From positions 1-21,024 of the forward strand of contig DAHWGZ010000017.1 of the NCBI GenBank assembly GCA_027335965.1: DNA of 21,024 nucleotides. The letters run 5' to 3'. Positions 1 through 7,758 of the stretch are shown here, piece by piece. The stretch's first letter is position 1; each line of letters opens with the position of its first letter. The notes beneath the pieces were generated by a model. The model saw only the letters and a program-made list of their open reading frames with translations. It made no database searches and was not told where the DNA came from. This DNA comes from Acidiferrobacter sp. GTDB taxonomy: Bacteria; Pseudomonadota; Gammaproteobacteria; Acidiferrobacterales; Acidiferrobacteraceae. A program made the translations under genes and the position numbers.

Positions 1-745
1 ACCGCTCCGAGGCGTAGAGGCGCACGCCGATCCCATTGTGCTCCAGTACGCGCGCGAGATCGGTGACAAGGTCGGGTTCGTTGTAGTTGCCAAAGCATGT
101 CGCGAATACGATCACGCGCCCGCGCGTCTCGGGGGTCGGTTCGGGGGTCAGGGACGCGGATTGCCAGCTCTTATGGAAGGTACGGCTGTGATAGGCCGGC
201 AGCCGCGCGCGCGCGTCCACGCCGAGCGCGGACTGCAACAGGGCGCGCGCCGCGCCGTTGCGGTTGGCGGCGTTGACCACCGGCGTGACAACCGGGATAC
301 CCGCGAGCCTCCCGACCGCATCGGTGCTGGTCAGGACACGATCGCGCAGGCGCGTCTTGCCCGCGCGGAACTTCGCGGTCTTCGCGCGCAGCATGAGGTG
401 CGGAAAATCCACATTCCAGGGATGCGGCGGCACGTACGGGCATTTCGTCATGTAGCACATGTCGCACAGATAACACTGATCGACGACCCTCGCGTAATCC
501 GCATGATCGACGCTCTTCAGCTCCATATCCGCGGAGTTGTCTATGAGATCAAAGAGCGTGGGGAATGCCTGGCAGAGGTTGAAGCAGCGGCGACAACCGT
601 GACAGATATCAAAAACCCGGGTCAGTTCGGCATCGAGGGCGGCGGGATCGGTAAAGAGCGGATCGCGCCAGGCTATTGGGTGCCGGGTCGGGGCCTCGAG
701 ATTCCCCTCACGATTGACCAGGGCCTTGTCCTCTTCCTTTTCCAT
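1..745 (-). CDS. Two-[4Fe-4S] cluster GlpC/HdrD-like iron-sulfur protein, 3' end outside the window
   Basis: Reading the minus strand from the ATG at 745 gives 248 residues with no stop before the left edge. Two ferredoxin-type cysteine groups are visible: Cys48, 51, 54 and 58, then Cys91, 94, 97 and 102 (Cys102 followed by Pro). This pattern is known from the heterodisulfide-reductase/GlpC family, where it holds two [4Fe-4S] clusters that pass electrons. Near residue 217 a Cys-Phe-Gly segment looks like the start of the C-terminal CCG domain, which would continue outside the window. There is no signal peptide, so it is probably cytoplasmic or membrane-associated. A GGGGAGG-like ribosome site lies directly before the ATG. 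It lies 68 bases downstream of the rubrerythrin gene on the same strand. That pairing suggests a role in electron delivery or oxidative/iron stress (inference). The substrate cannot be told from the sequence. Confidence 0.85.
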   Translation of the reverse strand, partial: MEKEEDKALVNREGNLEAPTRHPIAWRDPLFTDPAALDAELTRVFDICHGCRRCFNLCQAFPTLFDLIDNSADMELKSVDHADYARVVDQCYLCDMCYMTKCPYVPPHPWNVDFPHLMLRAKTAKFRAGKTRLRDRVLTSTDAVGRLAGIPVVTPVVNAANRNGAARALLQSALGVDARARLPAYHSRTFHKSWQSASLTPEPTPETRGRVIVFATCFGNYNEPDLVTDLARVLEHNGIGVRLYASER

Positions 746-766
746 CCCCCCTCCCCGGAAAGAAGA

Positions 767-787
767 CGGGCCGACAGTGCCGGCCCG
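767..787 (-). terminator. Intercistronic hairpin between rubrerythrin and the Fe-S gene
   Basis: CGGGCCG and CGGCCCG form a perfect 7-bp stem around a 7-base loop. On the minus strand it is followed by the pyrimidine-rich run GTCTTCTTTCC, not a true T tract. It may act as a leaky terminator or mRNA stabiliser that lowers expression of the Fe-S gene relative to rubrerythrin. Confidence 0.45.
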
Positions 788-813
788 CTTCGCACATGAC
801 GTATTTTAAGGGC

Positions 814-1233
814 CTACTTACCGAGGCCGTCGAGCGCCTTTTGGAACCGGTTGGCATGCGAGCGCTCGGCCTTGGCGAGCGTCTCGAACCAGTCGGCGAT
901 CTCGTCAAATCCCTCGCTGCGCGCGGCCTTGGCCATGCCCGGGTACATGTCCGTGTACTCGTGGGTCTCGCCCGCAATGGCCGACTTCAGGTTGTCCGCG
1001 GTGCTGCCAATCGGCAAATCGGTGGCCGGATCGCCGACCGCCTCCATGTACTCGAGATGACCGTGGGCATGACCGGTCTCCCCTTCGGCGGTGGAACGAA
1101 ACACCGCCGATACGTCATTGTAGCCCTCAACGTCGGCCTTGGCGGCGAAATAGAGGTAACGCCGATTGGCCTGCGATACGCCGGCGAACGCGGCCTTGAG
1201 ATTATCGTGAGTTTTGGTACCTTTGAGATTCAT
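814..1233 (-). CDS. Rubrerythrin-like ferritin-fold protein lacking one diiron ligand
   Basis: A 139-residue protein consisting only of the ferritin-like four-helix domain; the C-terminal rubredoxin domain of classical rubrerythrin is absent. Family hallmarks are clear: the SQANRRY segment (residues 20-26), Glu52-x-x-His55, Glu89-x-x-Glu92 and Glu123-x-x-His126, which fit the diiron ligands of rubrerythrins. The first-helix ligand, normally Glu in AGESQ, is Val19 here (codon GTA). Rubrerythrins are peroxidases that reduce H2O2 with electrons from small Fe-S or rubredoxin partners. The Fe-S protein encoded just downstream could be that partner (inference). The ATG at 1233 has a GGAG ribosome site at 1241-1244. 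Loss of one carboxylate ligand may weaken or change iron binding, so peroxidase activity should not be assumed. Confidence 0.9.
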   Translation of the reverse strand: MNLKGTKTHDNLKAAFAGVSQANRRYLYFAAKADVEGYNDVSAVFRSTAEGETGHAHGHLEYMEAVGDPATDLPIGSTADNLKSAIAGETHEYTDMYPGMAKAARSEGFDEIADWFETLAKAERSHANRFQKALDGLGK

Positions 1234-1256
1234 CGTCTTGCTCCGTGTGGGTGTGG

Positions 1257-1275
1257 ATTTAGAATTAGTCTAAAT
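1257..1275. promoter_or_regulatory. Inverted-repeat operator overlapping the rubrerythrin -10
   Basis: ATTTAGA and TCTAAAT form a perfect 7-bp inverted repeat with a 5-base spacer. It covers the -10 hexamer of the promoter above, so a bound protein would repress. The size and AT-rich character resemble PerR/Fur or Rrf2-family sites, which would suit a peroxide or Fe-S gene. The regulator is inferred, not shown. Confidence 0.5.
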
Positions 1276-1295
1276 TATACCGCGTATCCGGTCAA
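1267..1295 (-). promoter_or_regulatory. Sigma70-type promoter of the rubrerythrin operon
   Basis: On the minus strand TTGACC (1290-1295) and TAGACT (1267-1272) are separated by 17 bases, close to the -35/-10 consensus. The deduced start lies about 25-30 bases upstream of the rubrerythrin ATG. Confidence 0.6.
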
Positions 1296-1394
1296 GGGTT
1301 GCCCCGTCCGATGAATTAAGGGCTGGCTAAGTACGCCAAGTTGGCTACTATGATAACCATCTCGACCTGATATCGGGCAAGTGAATCTGTACCC

Positions 1395-3128
1395 ATGGCG
1401 ACAGTCAATCCAATGGCAAATGACGGCGTATTGTTGACCGGGCTCGCGGCGCGCCTCGTGCGCGACCATCTATTGACGTCAGCCGAGGCCGAGCGCCTGA
1501 ATGCCGAATCGCTGACCAACAAGGTCTCGTTCGTGACGCGGCTGGTGGAGAGCAAGAAGCTCGATGCCCTGACCATCGCCAAGGTCGCCTCCGAGGAGTT
1601 CGGCATCCCCTTGCTCGATCTCAGCGCCTTCGACAACGAGACCTTCCCGATCAAGCTCGTCGACGCCAAGCTCATAAGGCGCCACCGCGTGCTCCCGATC
1701 TTCAAGCGCGGGAACCGTTTGTTCGTGGCCGTGGCCGACCCCACCAACCTGACGGCGCTCGACGAGATCAAATTCAATACCGGCTTGCTCCCAGAGGCCC
1801 TGCTGGTCGAGGAAGGCAAGCTTGGGCAGCTCATAGACCGCAACCTCAGCAACACCGACGACTCGCTGGCCGACATGGCGGCGAGCGAGTCCTTGGAGAA
1901 CATCAATACCGTCGGGGAGACCGCCGAGACCAACGACGCGGCGACCGAAGACGACGTCAGCGACAAGCCCATCGTCCGCTTCGTCAATAAGATCCTGCTC
2001 GATGCCATCAACCGCGGGGCCTCGGACATCCACATAGAGCCCTACGAACGGACTTACCGGGTGCGATTTCGGACCGACGGCGTCCTGCAGGAGGTCGCCG
2101 CTCCGCCGATCGCGCTCGCCGCGCGCATCGCCGCGCGCGTCAAGATCCTGGCGCGGCTCGACATCTCCGAGCGCCGCGTCCCGCAGGACGGGCGCATGAA
2201 GATCCGCGTATCGAAGACGCGCGCGATCGATTTCCGGGTCAGCACCCTGCCGACGCTGTTTGGCGAAAAGGTCGTGATGCGCCTCCTCGATCCGGCATCG
2301 GCGTCACTTGGCGTCGACAAGCTCGGATTCGAACCCGATCAGAAGGCCATCTACCTGGAGGCGATCGAGCGACCCTACGGCATGGTGCTCGTCACCGGGC
2401 CAACCGGAAGCGGCAAGACCGTCACCTTGTATACCGCGCTCAATATCCTGAACACCTCGGATCGCAACATCTCGACCGCCGAGGACCCCGTCGAAATCAA
2501 CCTTGCCGGCATCAATCAGGTCAACATCAACGAGCGCGCCAAGCTGACCTTCGCGACCGCCCTACGCGCCTTCCTGCGGCAGGACCCCGACATCATCATG
2601 GTCGGCGAGATCCGCGATCTCGAGACCGCGGAGATCGCGATCAAGGCCGCGCAGACCGGCCATATGGTGATCTCGACCCTACATACCAATGACGCCCCCC
2701 AGACCCTCGGGCGGCTCGTGAACATGGGCGTACCCCCCTTCAACATCGCCTCGGCGGTCAATCTCATCATCGCCCAGCGCCTGGCGCGACGACTGTGCAT
2801 ACACTGCCGCAAGCCCCTGGAGCTTCCGGAAGCCGCCCTGCGCCGGGCGGGCTTTCGCGCCGAGGATATCCCGGGCCTCAAGGTCTTCGGCCCGGAGGCG
2901 GAGGGCTGCGATCAATGCAACGGGGGCTACAAGGGCCGCGTCGGCATCTATCAGGTCATGCCGGTGAGCCCGGCGATCGGGCAAATCATCATGAACGGCG
3001 GCAACGCCAACGACATCGCCGAGCAGGCGCTGAAAGACGGGATTGCCGACTTGCGCCAATCGGGCCTGAAAAAGGTGCGTGAAGGCATCACGAGCCTCGA
3101 GGAAGTGGAGCGCGTGACCAACGAATAG
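1395..3128 (+). CDS. pilB: Type IV pilus assembly ATPase PilB
   Basis: 577 residues, the usual length of PilB/GspE-type secretion ATPases. An N-terminal MshEN-like domain (about residues 10-150) is followed by a variable acidic linker (150-190) and the hexameric ATPase core. Walker A is GPTGSGKT at 335-342 and Walker B is IIMVGEIRD at 400-408 with catalytic Glu405. The His box GHMVISTLHTND is at 422-433. Four cysteines (468, 471, 505, 508) form the zinc-binding element typical of PilB. It powers pilus extension at the cytoplasmic face of the inner membrane by polymerising pilin. The start at 1395 keeps the normal family N-terminus, although its ribosome site is weak. pilD follows after 123 bases, and the platform protein gene pilC, normally in between, is absent. 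Confidence 0.97.
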   Translation: MATVNPMANDGVLLTGLAARLVRDHLLTSAEAERLNAESLTNKVSFVTRLVESKKLDALTIAKVASEEFGIPLLDLSAFDNETFPIKLVDAKLIRRHRVLPIFKRGNRLFVAVADPTNLTALDEIKFNTGLLPEALLVEEGKLGQLIDRNLSNTDDSLADMAASESLENINTVGETAETNDAATEDDVSDKPIVRFVNKILLDAINRGASDIHIEPYERTYRVRFRTDGVLQEVAAPPIALAARIAARVKILARLDISERRVPQDGRMKIRVSKTRAIDFRVSTLPTLFGEKVVMRLLDPASASLGVDKLGFEPDQKAIYLEAIERPYGMVLVTGPTGSGKTVTLYTALNILNTSDRNISTAEDPVEINLAGINQVNINERAKLTFATALRAFLRQDPDIIMVGEIRDLETAEIAIKAAQTGHMVISTLHTNDAPQTLGRLVNMGVPPFNIASAVNLIIAQRLARRLCIHCRKPLELPEAALRRAGFRAEDIPGLKVFGPEAEGCDQCNGGYKGRVGIYQVMPVSPAIGQIIMNGGNANDIAEQALKDGIADLRQSGLKKVREGITSLEEVERVTNE

Positions 3129-3167
3129 CGCGGCGCGCGCCGACAACGGCCCGCGCCCGACACCCGG

Positions 3168-3193
3168 GGCGCGCTTTCGCATGCGGGCGCGCC
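3168..3193 (+). other. Hairpin in the pilB-pilD spacer
   Basis: GGCGCGC and GCGCGCC make a 7-bp GC-only stem with a 12-base loop. No T tract follows. It could be a processing or attenuation element, or a scar where pilC was lost. Confidence 0.3.
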
Positions 3194-3251
3194 AAGGCCG
3201 CGCGGGCCCCGATTCCATGAGACGAAACAGAGCCCGGACCACCATACCGCC

Positions 3252-4118
3252 ATGAATGCCACCCCGTTCGCATCCGACCCCGTCGTGGGCTATCTGTTCG
3301 TGGCCATCTTCGGCGCGGTCATCGGAAGCTTTCTCAGCATGCTCGTCTACCGCCTGCCGATCATCCTGAAGCGCCAGTGGGAGCGCGACTGTCGCGAGGC
3401 GCTGGCGCTGCCGGCGGCCGATGCCGCCGAGACCTTCAATATCGCCTGGCCCGCGTCCCACTGCCCGCAGTGCCGCGCGCCCCTCAAGATCCGCGACAAT
3501 ATCCCGCTCTTCGGATACCTGCTGCTGCGCGGCCACTGCCGCCACTGTCAGGCGCCCATTCCGCGCCAATACTTCCTGATAGAGGCGCTGACGACGCTGG
3601 CCGCCATCGCCTCGGTCGCGCACTTTGGGATGAGCGCGCGCGGCGGGTTCGCGTTCGTGCTCAGCGCCGCGCTGATCGCCTTGACCTTCATCGACATGCG
3701 CGAGCAGATCCTGCCCGACACCATCACCCTGCCGCTCCTCTGGCTCGGGCTGCTCGTCAATCACGCCGATCTCTACGCATCGCTTGGCTCGGCGGTCGTG
3801 GGCGCCGCCGTGGCCTACATGTTTCTCTGGCTGGTGTTTCACCTGTTCCGCCTGATCACCGGCAAGGAGGGCATGGGCCACGGCGACTTCAAGCTGTTTG
3901 CCCTCGGCGGGGCGTGGCTTGGCTGGCCCCTGCTGCCGCTTGTGCTGTTGTTTGCCTCCCTGACCGGCGCCCTCTACGGGGGCGCGCTCATCCTCACGGG
4001 ACGCCAGGCACGCTCGGCCCCCATGCCCTTCGGTCCGTTCCTGTGCGCGGCGATCTGGCTCGCCCTGTTCTATGGCTGGCCGCTCACGACTTTGTATCTG
4101 CGCGCCGCCCATGGCTAG
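3252..4118 (+). CDS. pilD: Prepilin peptidase/N-methyltransferase PilD
   Basis: 288 residues and strongly hydrophobic, an aspartic-acid membrane protease that cleaves the leader of type IV prepilins and methylates the new N-terminus. The family GSFLN-x-x-x-YRLP signature appears as GSFLSMLVYRLP (25-36). Two CxxC pairs (Cys71/74 and Cys96/99) form the cytoplasmic zinc site. The two catalytic aspartates fit Asp148 in FIDMREQILPD and Asp212 in GMGHGDFKL. About eight hydrophobic segments are visible. The conserved Asn of GSFLN, associated with the methyltransferase half, is Ser here, a small deviation. The gene ends inside coaE (8-base overlap), so the two are probably translated together. The ribosome site at 3252 is poor. 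Confidence 0.96.
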   Translation: MNATPFASDPVVGYLFVAIFGAVIGSFLSMLVYRLPIILKRQWERDCREALALPAADAAETFNIAWPASHCPQCRAPLKIRDNIPLFGYLLLRGHCRHCQAPIPRQYFLIEALTTLAAIASVAHFGMSARGGFAFVLSAALIALTFIDMREQILPDTITLPLLWLGLLVNHADLYASLGSAVVGAAVAYMFLWLVFHLFRLITGKEGMGHGDFKLFALGGAWLGWPLLPLVLLFASLTGALYGGALILTGRQARSAPMPFGPFLCAAIWLALFYGWPLTTLYLRAAHG

Positions 4119-4710
4119 CTACCGCGTCGCCCTCACCGGCGGCGCGGGCGCCGGCAAGTCGGCCGCCGCCCAGGTCTTCGCCGAGTGTGGCGCCACGGTC
4201 GTCGATGCCGATCAGATCGCCCACGAACTCCTGGAGCCGGGGCAAGCCGCCAATGCCGCCGTGCGCGCGGCCTTCGGCGACGATGTCGCCGACAGCGAGG
4301 GCCGCATCCTGCGCCCGCGGCTGCGGCTGCGCGTGTTCTCCGATTCCTCCGCGCGCAAGACCCTGGAGACCATCCTGCACCCCTCGATCCAGAAACTCAT
4401 GAGGGACCGATCCGAGGGCGCGCGGCCCTATGCCGTGCTCGTGATCCCGCTGCTTGCCGAGACCGGGCGCCCGCCCTGGATCGATCGCGTCCTCGTCATC
4501 GATGCCAAGCCCGCGGCACAGCGGCGCAGGCTGCGGGAGCGGGGACTGGATCCGGCCAGCATCGAGCGGCTGCTGACCATCCAGGCATCGCCCGCCGCGC
4601 GGCGCGCGTGCGCGGACGATGTCCTCGAAAACACCGGGTCGCTACAAGCCTTGGCGGAGGACGTGCGCGCCCTTTACGCCCGCTATGAGGCGCTGGCCGC
4701 GGCGTCCTGA
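4111..4710 (+). CDS. coaE: Dephospho-CoA kinase
   Basis: Last enzyme of coenzyme A synthesis: ATP-dependent phosphorylation of the 3'-hydroxyl of dephospho-CoA in the cytoplasm. From the ATG at 4111 the protein has 199 residues, normal for the family. The P-loop is GGAGAGKS (10-17), where most relatives have GGIGSGKS. DADQIAH follows, as does an LHPSI segment typical of the CoA-binding part. The C-terminal block ends in ADDVLEN, matching the ADxVIxN family motif. The start at 4111 was chosen because the sequence upstream in frame has no family character and the P-loop sits at its normal distance. It overlaps the end of pilD by 8 bases. The usual downstream neighbours zapD (yacF) and yacG are absent. 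Confidence 0.95.
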   Translation: MASYRVALTGGAGAGKSAAAQVFAECGATVVDADQIAHELLEPGQAANAAVRAAFGDDVADSEGRILRPRLRLRVFSDSSARKTLETILHPSIQKLMRDRSEGARPYAVLVIPLLAETGRPPWIDRVLVIDAKPAAQRRRLRERGLDPASIERLLTIQASPAARRACADDVLENTGSLQALAEDVRALYARYEALAAAS

Positions 4711-4746
4711 ACAGGGTTGCGGGCGCGGGACGACGGGCAACCCTGT
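4711..4746 (+). terminator. Hairpin terminator after coaE
   Basis: ACAGGGTTGC (4711-4720) pairs perfectly with GCAACCCTGT (4737-4746), a 10-bp stem with a 16-base loop beginning right after the coaE stop. A T tract is missing (CTCCCCC follows). It lies between convergent genes and could stop transcription from both sides. I see no gene in the rest of 4711-4832. Confidence 0.55.
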
Positions 4747-4832
4747 CTCCCCCACGCAAGCACGCCATAGGCGGCACCCACATCCCGGACCCCATCGCCC
4801 GCCAAGACCGTCATCCACGGGACAGGCCGCCT

Positions 4833-5939
4833 TCAGCGTGCCGCGCGGCTCGCGGCCTTGGTCCCGATATACACATCGACCAGCTCCCCGGGGTAGAGCG
4901 CCATCGCCTTTGGGATGCGGAACCGGAAGATGATGGGCAAGACACGCACATCGACTTTTTCCGTGCGCTGGTTCGACAGTTCGATCTTCGGGGTCACGTA
5001 GGGTTGGATGCGCAGGAACCGAAGAGGGATTCCGACGTTGGTCCGACCCCTTATGAACATCGTCGCCTTGATCTCGCTGGATGGCGGCAGGCGCGGCACG
5101 AGAATCTCATCGAGATAAGCACGGACTTGCATATAGCCGCCGCGTCGGCCCATCACGGCCGCCGGATTCATGCCCTCCGTGTAGGTTCCGTACACGCCCT
5201 GTGGCGAAGCGTAGCTGCCGTTCGCCACATTGACGCGCAGGACCCGCCCCGCCGTGGGCGCCCGCACCGTATATTGGCGCAGAAGCTCCACATTCGACGC
5301 ATAGGCCTTGCGCGCGGCCTGGTAGATTGCTTCCTGGTTGCGGATATCGTAGATCCACGCGCCGGCCTTCGTGAGCGCATACTGGGCCGTCGCCACCCGC
5401 AGGTTCTCATAGGCGACCCGCGCCGAATTTTCGGCATTCTTCATGGCGAGCACGCTGACGGCCTGAGGGTCGAGGGCCCGCTCCTTGCGGATAATGAAGA
5501 GCTGCGCCCGCTGGTAGGCGAGATTGGCCCGCGCGTAGTCCACCTGCCGCCGGGATACGGCAAGGGTCTCGGGTCGCGGCTCGGCCTTCATCTTTTCGAG
5601 CAAGGCCTGAGCGGCCTCCATCTGCGCCTTGTCCTGGGCAACGACCTCGCGCTGCATGCGGTCGTAGAGCGAGAAAAGCGGCGCGCCGGCCGCGACCTTC
5701 TCTCCATCCGTCACGTCGACCGCCGTCACGCGTCCCGCCACTTGCGGGTAGATGTTGATGTTTTCACCGTTCGCGTCGTAACTTTCTATGATGCCGTTGG
5801 CGAAAATGCCTTTCCTATACGGGTCGTCGTTGCGCGTCAGCGGCGCCTGCGCGGGAGTTTTTCGGCCATAGATATACGCGCTCACGAGACCGAAGACGAC
5901 GCCGATGATGGCCAAGGCGAAAAGGATCTTATTTCTCAT
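4833..5939 (-). CDS. HlyD/DevB-type periplasmic adaptor of an ABC efflux pump
   Basis: 368 residues. A single N-terminal membrane segment (about 5-24) anchors it in the inner membrane. A first lipoyl half-domain (about 45-92, with YPQVAGRVTAVDVTDGEKV) leads into a long alanine/glutamine-rich coiled coil (about 95-235). The second lipoyl half follows near 237-265 (VRAPTAGRVLRVNVANG), then a beta-barrel tail. This is the membrane-fusion-protein plan, which joins an inner-membrane transporter to an outer-membrane channel. It is the last gene of the operon: its start overlaps the end of the ATPase gene by 11 bases, showing co-translation. DevB of the cyanobacterial DevBCA exporter and MacA are the closest well-known analogues by architecture. 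The substrate is unknown. Confidence 0.9.
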   Translation of the reverse strand: MRNKILFALAIIGVVFGLVSAYIYGRKTPAQAPLTRNDDPYRKGIFANGIIESYDANGENINIYPQVAGRVTAVDVTDGEKVAAGAPLFSLYDRMQREVVAQDKAQMEAAQALLEKMKAEPRPETLAVSRRQVDYARANLAYQRAQLFIIRKERALDPQAVSVLAMKNAENSARVAYENLRVATAQYALTKAGAWIYDIRNQEAIYQAARKAYASNVELLRQYTVRAPTAGRVLRVNVANGSYASPQGVYGTYTEGMNPAAVMGRRGGYMQVRAYLDEILVPRLPPSSEIKATMFIRGRTNVGIPLRFLRIQPYVTPKIELSNQRTEKVDVRVLPIIFRFRIPKAMALYPGELVDVYIGTKAASRAAR

Positions 5940-6618
5940 GCGCCACCTCCCCCTCGGGTAGTATCCGTCCGTCTTCCATGTGAACCACCCGCGTCGCGTA
6001 TTCGTAGATACGGCTATCGTGCGTCACGATCACGATCGCCCTGTGCGCGTTTAGGATGTTGTCCTTCACGAACGACACGATCGCGCGGCCCGTTTCTCCA
6101 TCCAGCGAGGCCGTCGGCTCATCCAGGATAAGCAGATCCGGTTCGGCCACCATTGCCCGCGCAATGGCCACGCGCTGCTTCTCGCCCCCGCTCAGCTTGT
6201 AGGGGGGAAGCGTATCCTTGGTCTCAAGACCCACGATGCGCAACGTCCGCCGGGCCTCCTCAAGACCGCGGTCCCACTTTTCCCGCCGCAGAATCAGCGG
6301 GATGGCCACGTTCTCCGCCGTCGTCAGCCGCGGGAACAGGTGGTAGTCCTGAAACACGAAACCGATCGTCTGCAAACGGAATGCCGCAAGGGCGTCGCTG
6401 TCCATGGCCCAGATATCCTTATCCTTTACCAGGACCTTGCCTGCGTCGGGGCGCAGAATGCCGGACACTATGCTGAGCAGTGTCGTCTTTCCGGAACCAG
6501 AAGGACCGACGATATAGAGCATCTCCCCATAGTCGACCGCGAGATCCACGTCATGTAACGCCACGGTGCGGCTTGCTCCGACTCCAAACGCCTTTGCGAC
6601 CCCGCGCGCCTGCAGCAT
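5929..6618 (-). CDS. ABC transporter ATPase, LolD/MacB/DevA-type
   Basis: 229 residues, a stand-alone nucleotide-binding subunit. Walker A is GPSGSGKT (38-45), the Q-loop Gln is at 90 (FVFQDYHLFP), the signature is LSGGEKQR (142-149), Walker B is LLILDEP (162-168) with Glu167, and the H-loop His is at 200. All motifs are intact, so an active ATPase is expected. The AxENV-x-x-P stretch after the Q-loop is typical of the LolD/FtsE/MacB group, which works with FtsX-fold permeases. The permease gene stops only 3 bases before this ATG and the adaptor gene overlaps its end, so the three subunits are made from one message. Confidence 0.95.
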   Translation of the reverse strand: MLQARGVAKAFGVGASRTVALHDVDLAVDYGEMLYIVGPSGSGKTTLLSIVSGILRPDAGKVLVKDKDIWAMDSDALAAFRLQTIGFVFQDYHLFPRLTTAENVAIPLILRREKWDRGLEEARRTLRIVGLETKDTLPPYKLSGGEKQRVAIARAMVAEPDLLILDEPTASLDGETGRAIVSFVKDNILNAHRAIVIVTHDSRIYEYATRVVHMEDGRILPEGEVAHEK

Positions 6619-6621
6619 GGC

Positions 6622-7758
6622 TCAACCCCGGAACACATCGAATGGGTCAATACGCGTGACCTTGCGAATGCCGATGTAACTGGAGAACACCGATATGACC
6701 AGCACCATCACGAACGCAAGCAGCATGGAAGCGTAAGTAATCATGGCGGCGTAATTGGGAATATTGAACTTCGCCAGAGCAATCATTCCCGAGGATAGCA
6801 ACACTCCGAAGCCAAACCCCAGAAAACCCACGACCAGAGCCTGAAACACGATCATCTGCACGAGCTCGCCGCTCTTGGCGCCTATCGCCTTCAGCGCGCC
6901 GAAATGCTCAACGTTATCGAGGATAAACATGTAGAACGTCTCTCCCGCGATGGACAGGCCGACGAGAAAGCTGATCAGAGTCATGATCATGATGTTCGTG
7001 CCCATGCCCGTTTTGAATTCGTAAAACCGGTCATTGCGGGCGATGAATTCGCGGCTGGTCAAGGCAAGATATCCGAGCCCGCGCACGGCCGCCTCGATCG
7101 GCGCAATAGAGGCGCGCGTCTTCGGCTCCACGAGGATGTAGGAGATTTCGTAGCGTGTCGGCGGCAGATCTTCCGTCGCGCGCGAGTATGTCGTATAGAG
7201 CGTCGGTAAACCGAAAAGGCCGGGCACGGCAGTGCGCGCGAGCCCCACGACCACGGCGCGGTGATCGTTGATCTCGAAGCTCGTCCCAATGCCGGGATCG
7301 TCCAGTTTGGCGTAGTTGGCATCCTTGACCATAATGAAGGCGTTATTCTTGTAGATGTCCAAAATATGGCCCGCGACCATCCCGGGCCGTCCAAAGAGAG
7401 TCGCGTCGTCGAGCCCAATGATGGTGGCCGCCTGATAGGTTCCATTATCAAGCCTCACGAGACCCGACCCTATGTAGAGCGGCACGGCAAATTTCACGCC
7501 CGGGATGCTGCGGACGGCGTCTAGAACGTAATCGGGCATGGGAATGCTGTTTTGCGGGGTATCGACGGCCGGGTCCATCACCCACATCTTGGCGCCTATG
7601 TTGATGATATTGGCGGCTGACTGGTACAGAATTCCTGAAAACATAGACGTCATCTGTATCATCAGGAAAGCCGAAAACGTGATGCCGAGCACCAGTGTCG
7701 CGAATTTGCCGCGGTCATTCAGAAGAAGCTTCAGGGCGATCCTCAAAAGCCCGTTCAT
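6622..7758 (-). CDS. FtsX-fold (DevC/MacB-like) ABC transporter permease
   Basis: 378 residues. One membrane helix lies near the N-terminus (about 20-45), followed by a large extracytoplasmic domain (about 50-245) and three closely spaced helices near the C-terminus (about 250-275, 300-330 and 340-365). This is the layout of type VII, mechanotransmission ABC exporters (MacB, LolC/E, FtsX), and DevC has the same length class. Such permeases do not carry the substrate through the membrane. They drive an adaptor and outer-membrane duct by conformational change. The C-terminal RIDPFDVFRG resembles the PxxALR-type tail of the family. Its ATG overlaps the end of the outer-membrane factor gene by 4 bases (ATGA). 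Confidence 0.92.
   Translation of the reverse strand: MNGLLRIALKLLLNDRGKFATLVLGITFSAFLMIQMTSMFSGILYQSAANIINIGAKMWVMDPAVDTPQNSIPMPDYVLDAVRSIPGVKFAVPLYIGSGLVRLDNGTYQAATIIGLDDATLFGRPGMVAGHILDIYKNNAFIMVKDANYAKLDDPGIGTSFEINDHRAVVVGLARTAVPGLFGLPTLYTTYSRATEDLPPTRYEISYILVEPKTRASIAPIEAAVRGLGYLALTSREFIARNDRFYEFKTGMGTNIMIMTLISFLVGLSIAGETFYMFILDNVEHFGALKAIGAKSGELVQMIVFQALVVGFLGFGFGVLLSSGMIALAKFNIPNYAAMITYASMLLAFVMVLVISVFSSYIGIRKVTRIDPFDVFRG

Noticed and set aside
2679..4112. 477-residue open frame on the minus strand
   Set aside because: Antisense to pilB and pilD with Gly/Arg/Glu-rich composition and no ribosome site.
5004..6131. 375-residue open frame on the plus strand
   Set aside because: Antisense to the adaptor and ATPase genes, which carry complete family motifs.
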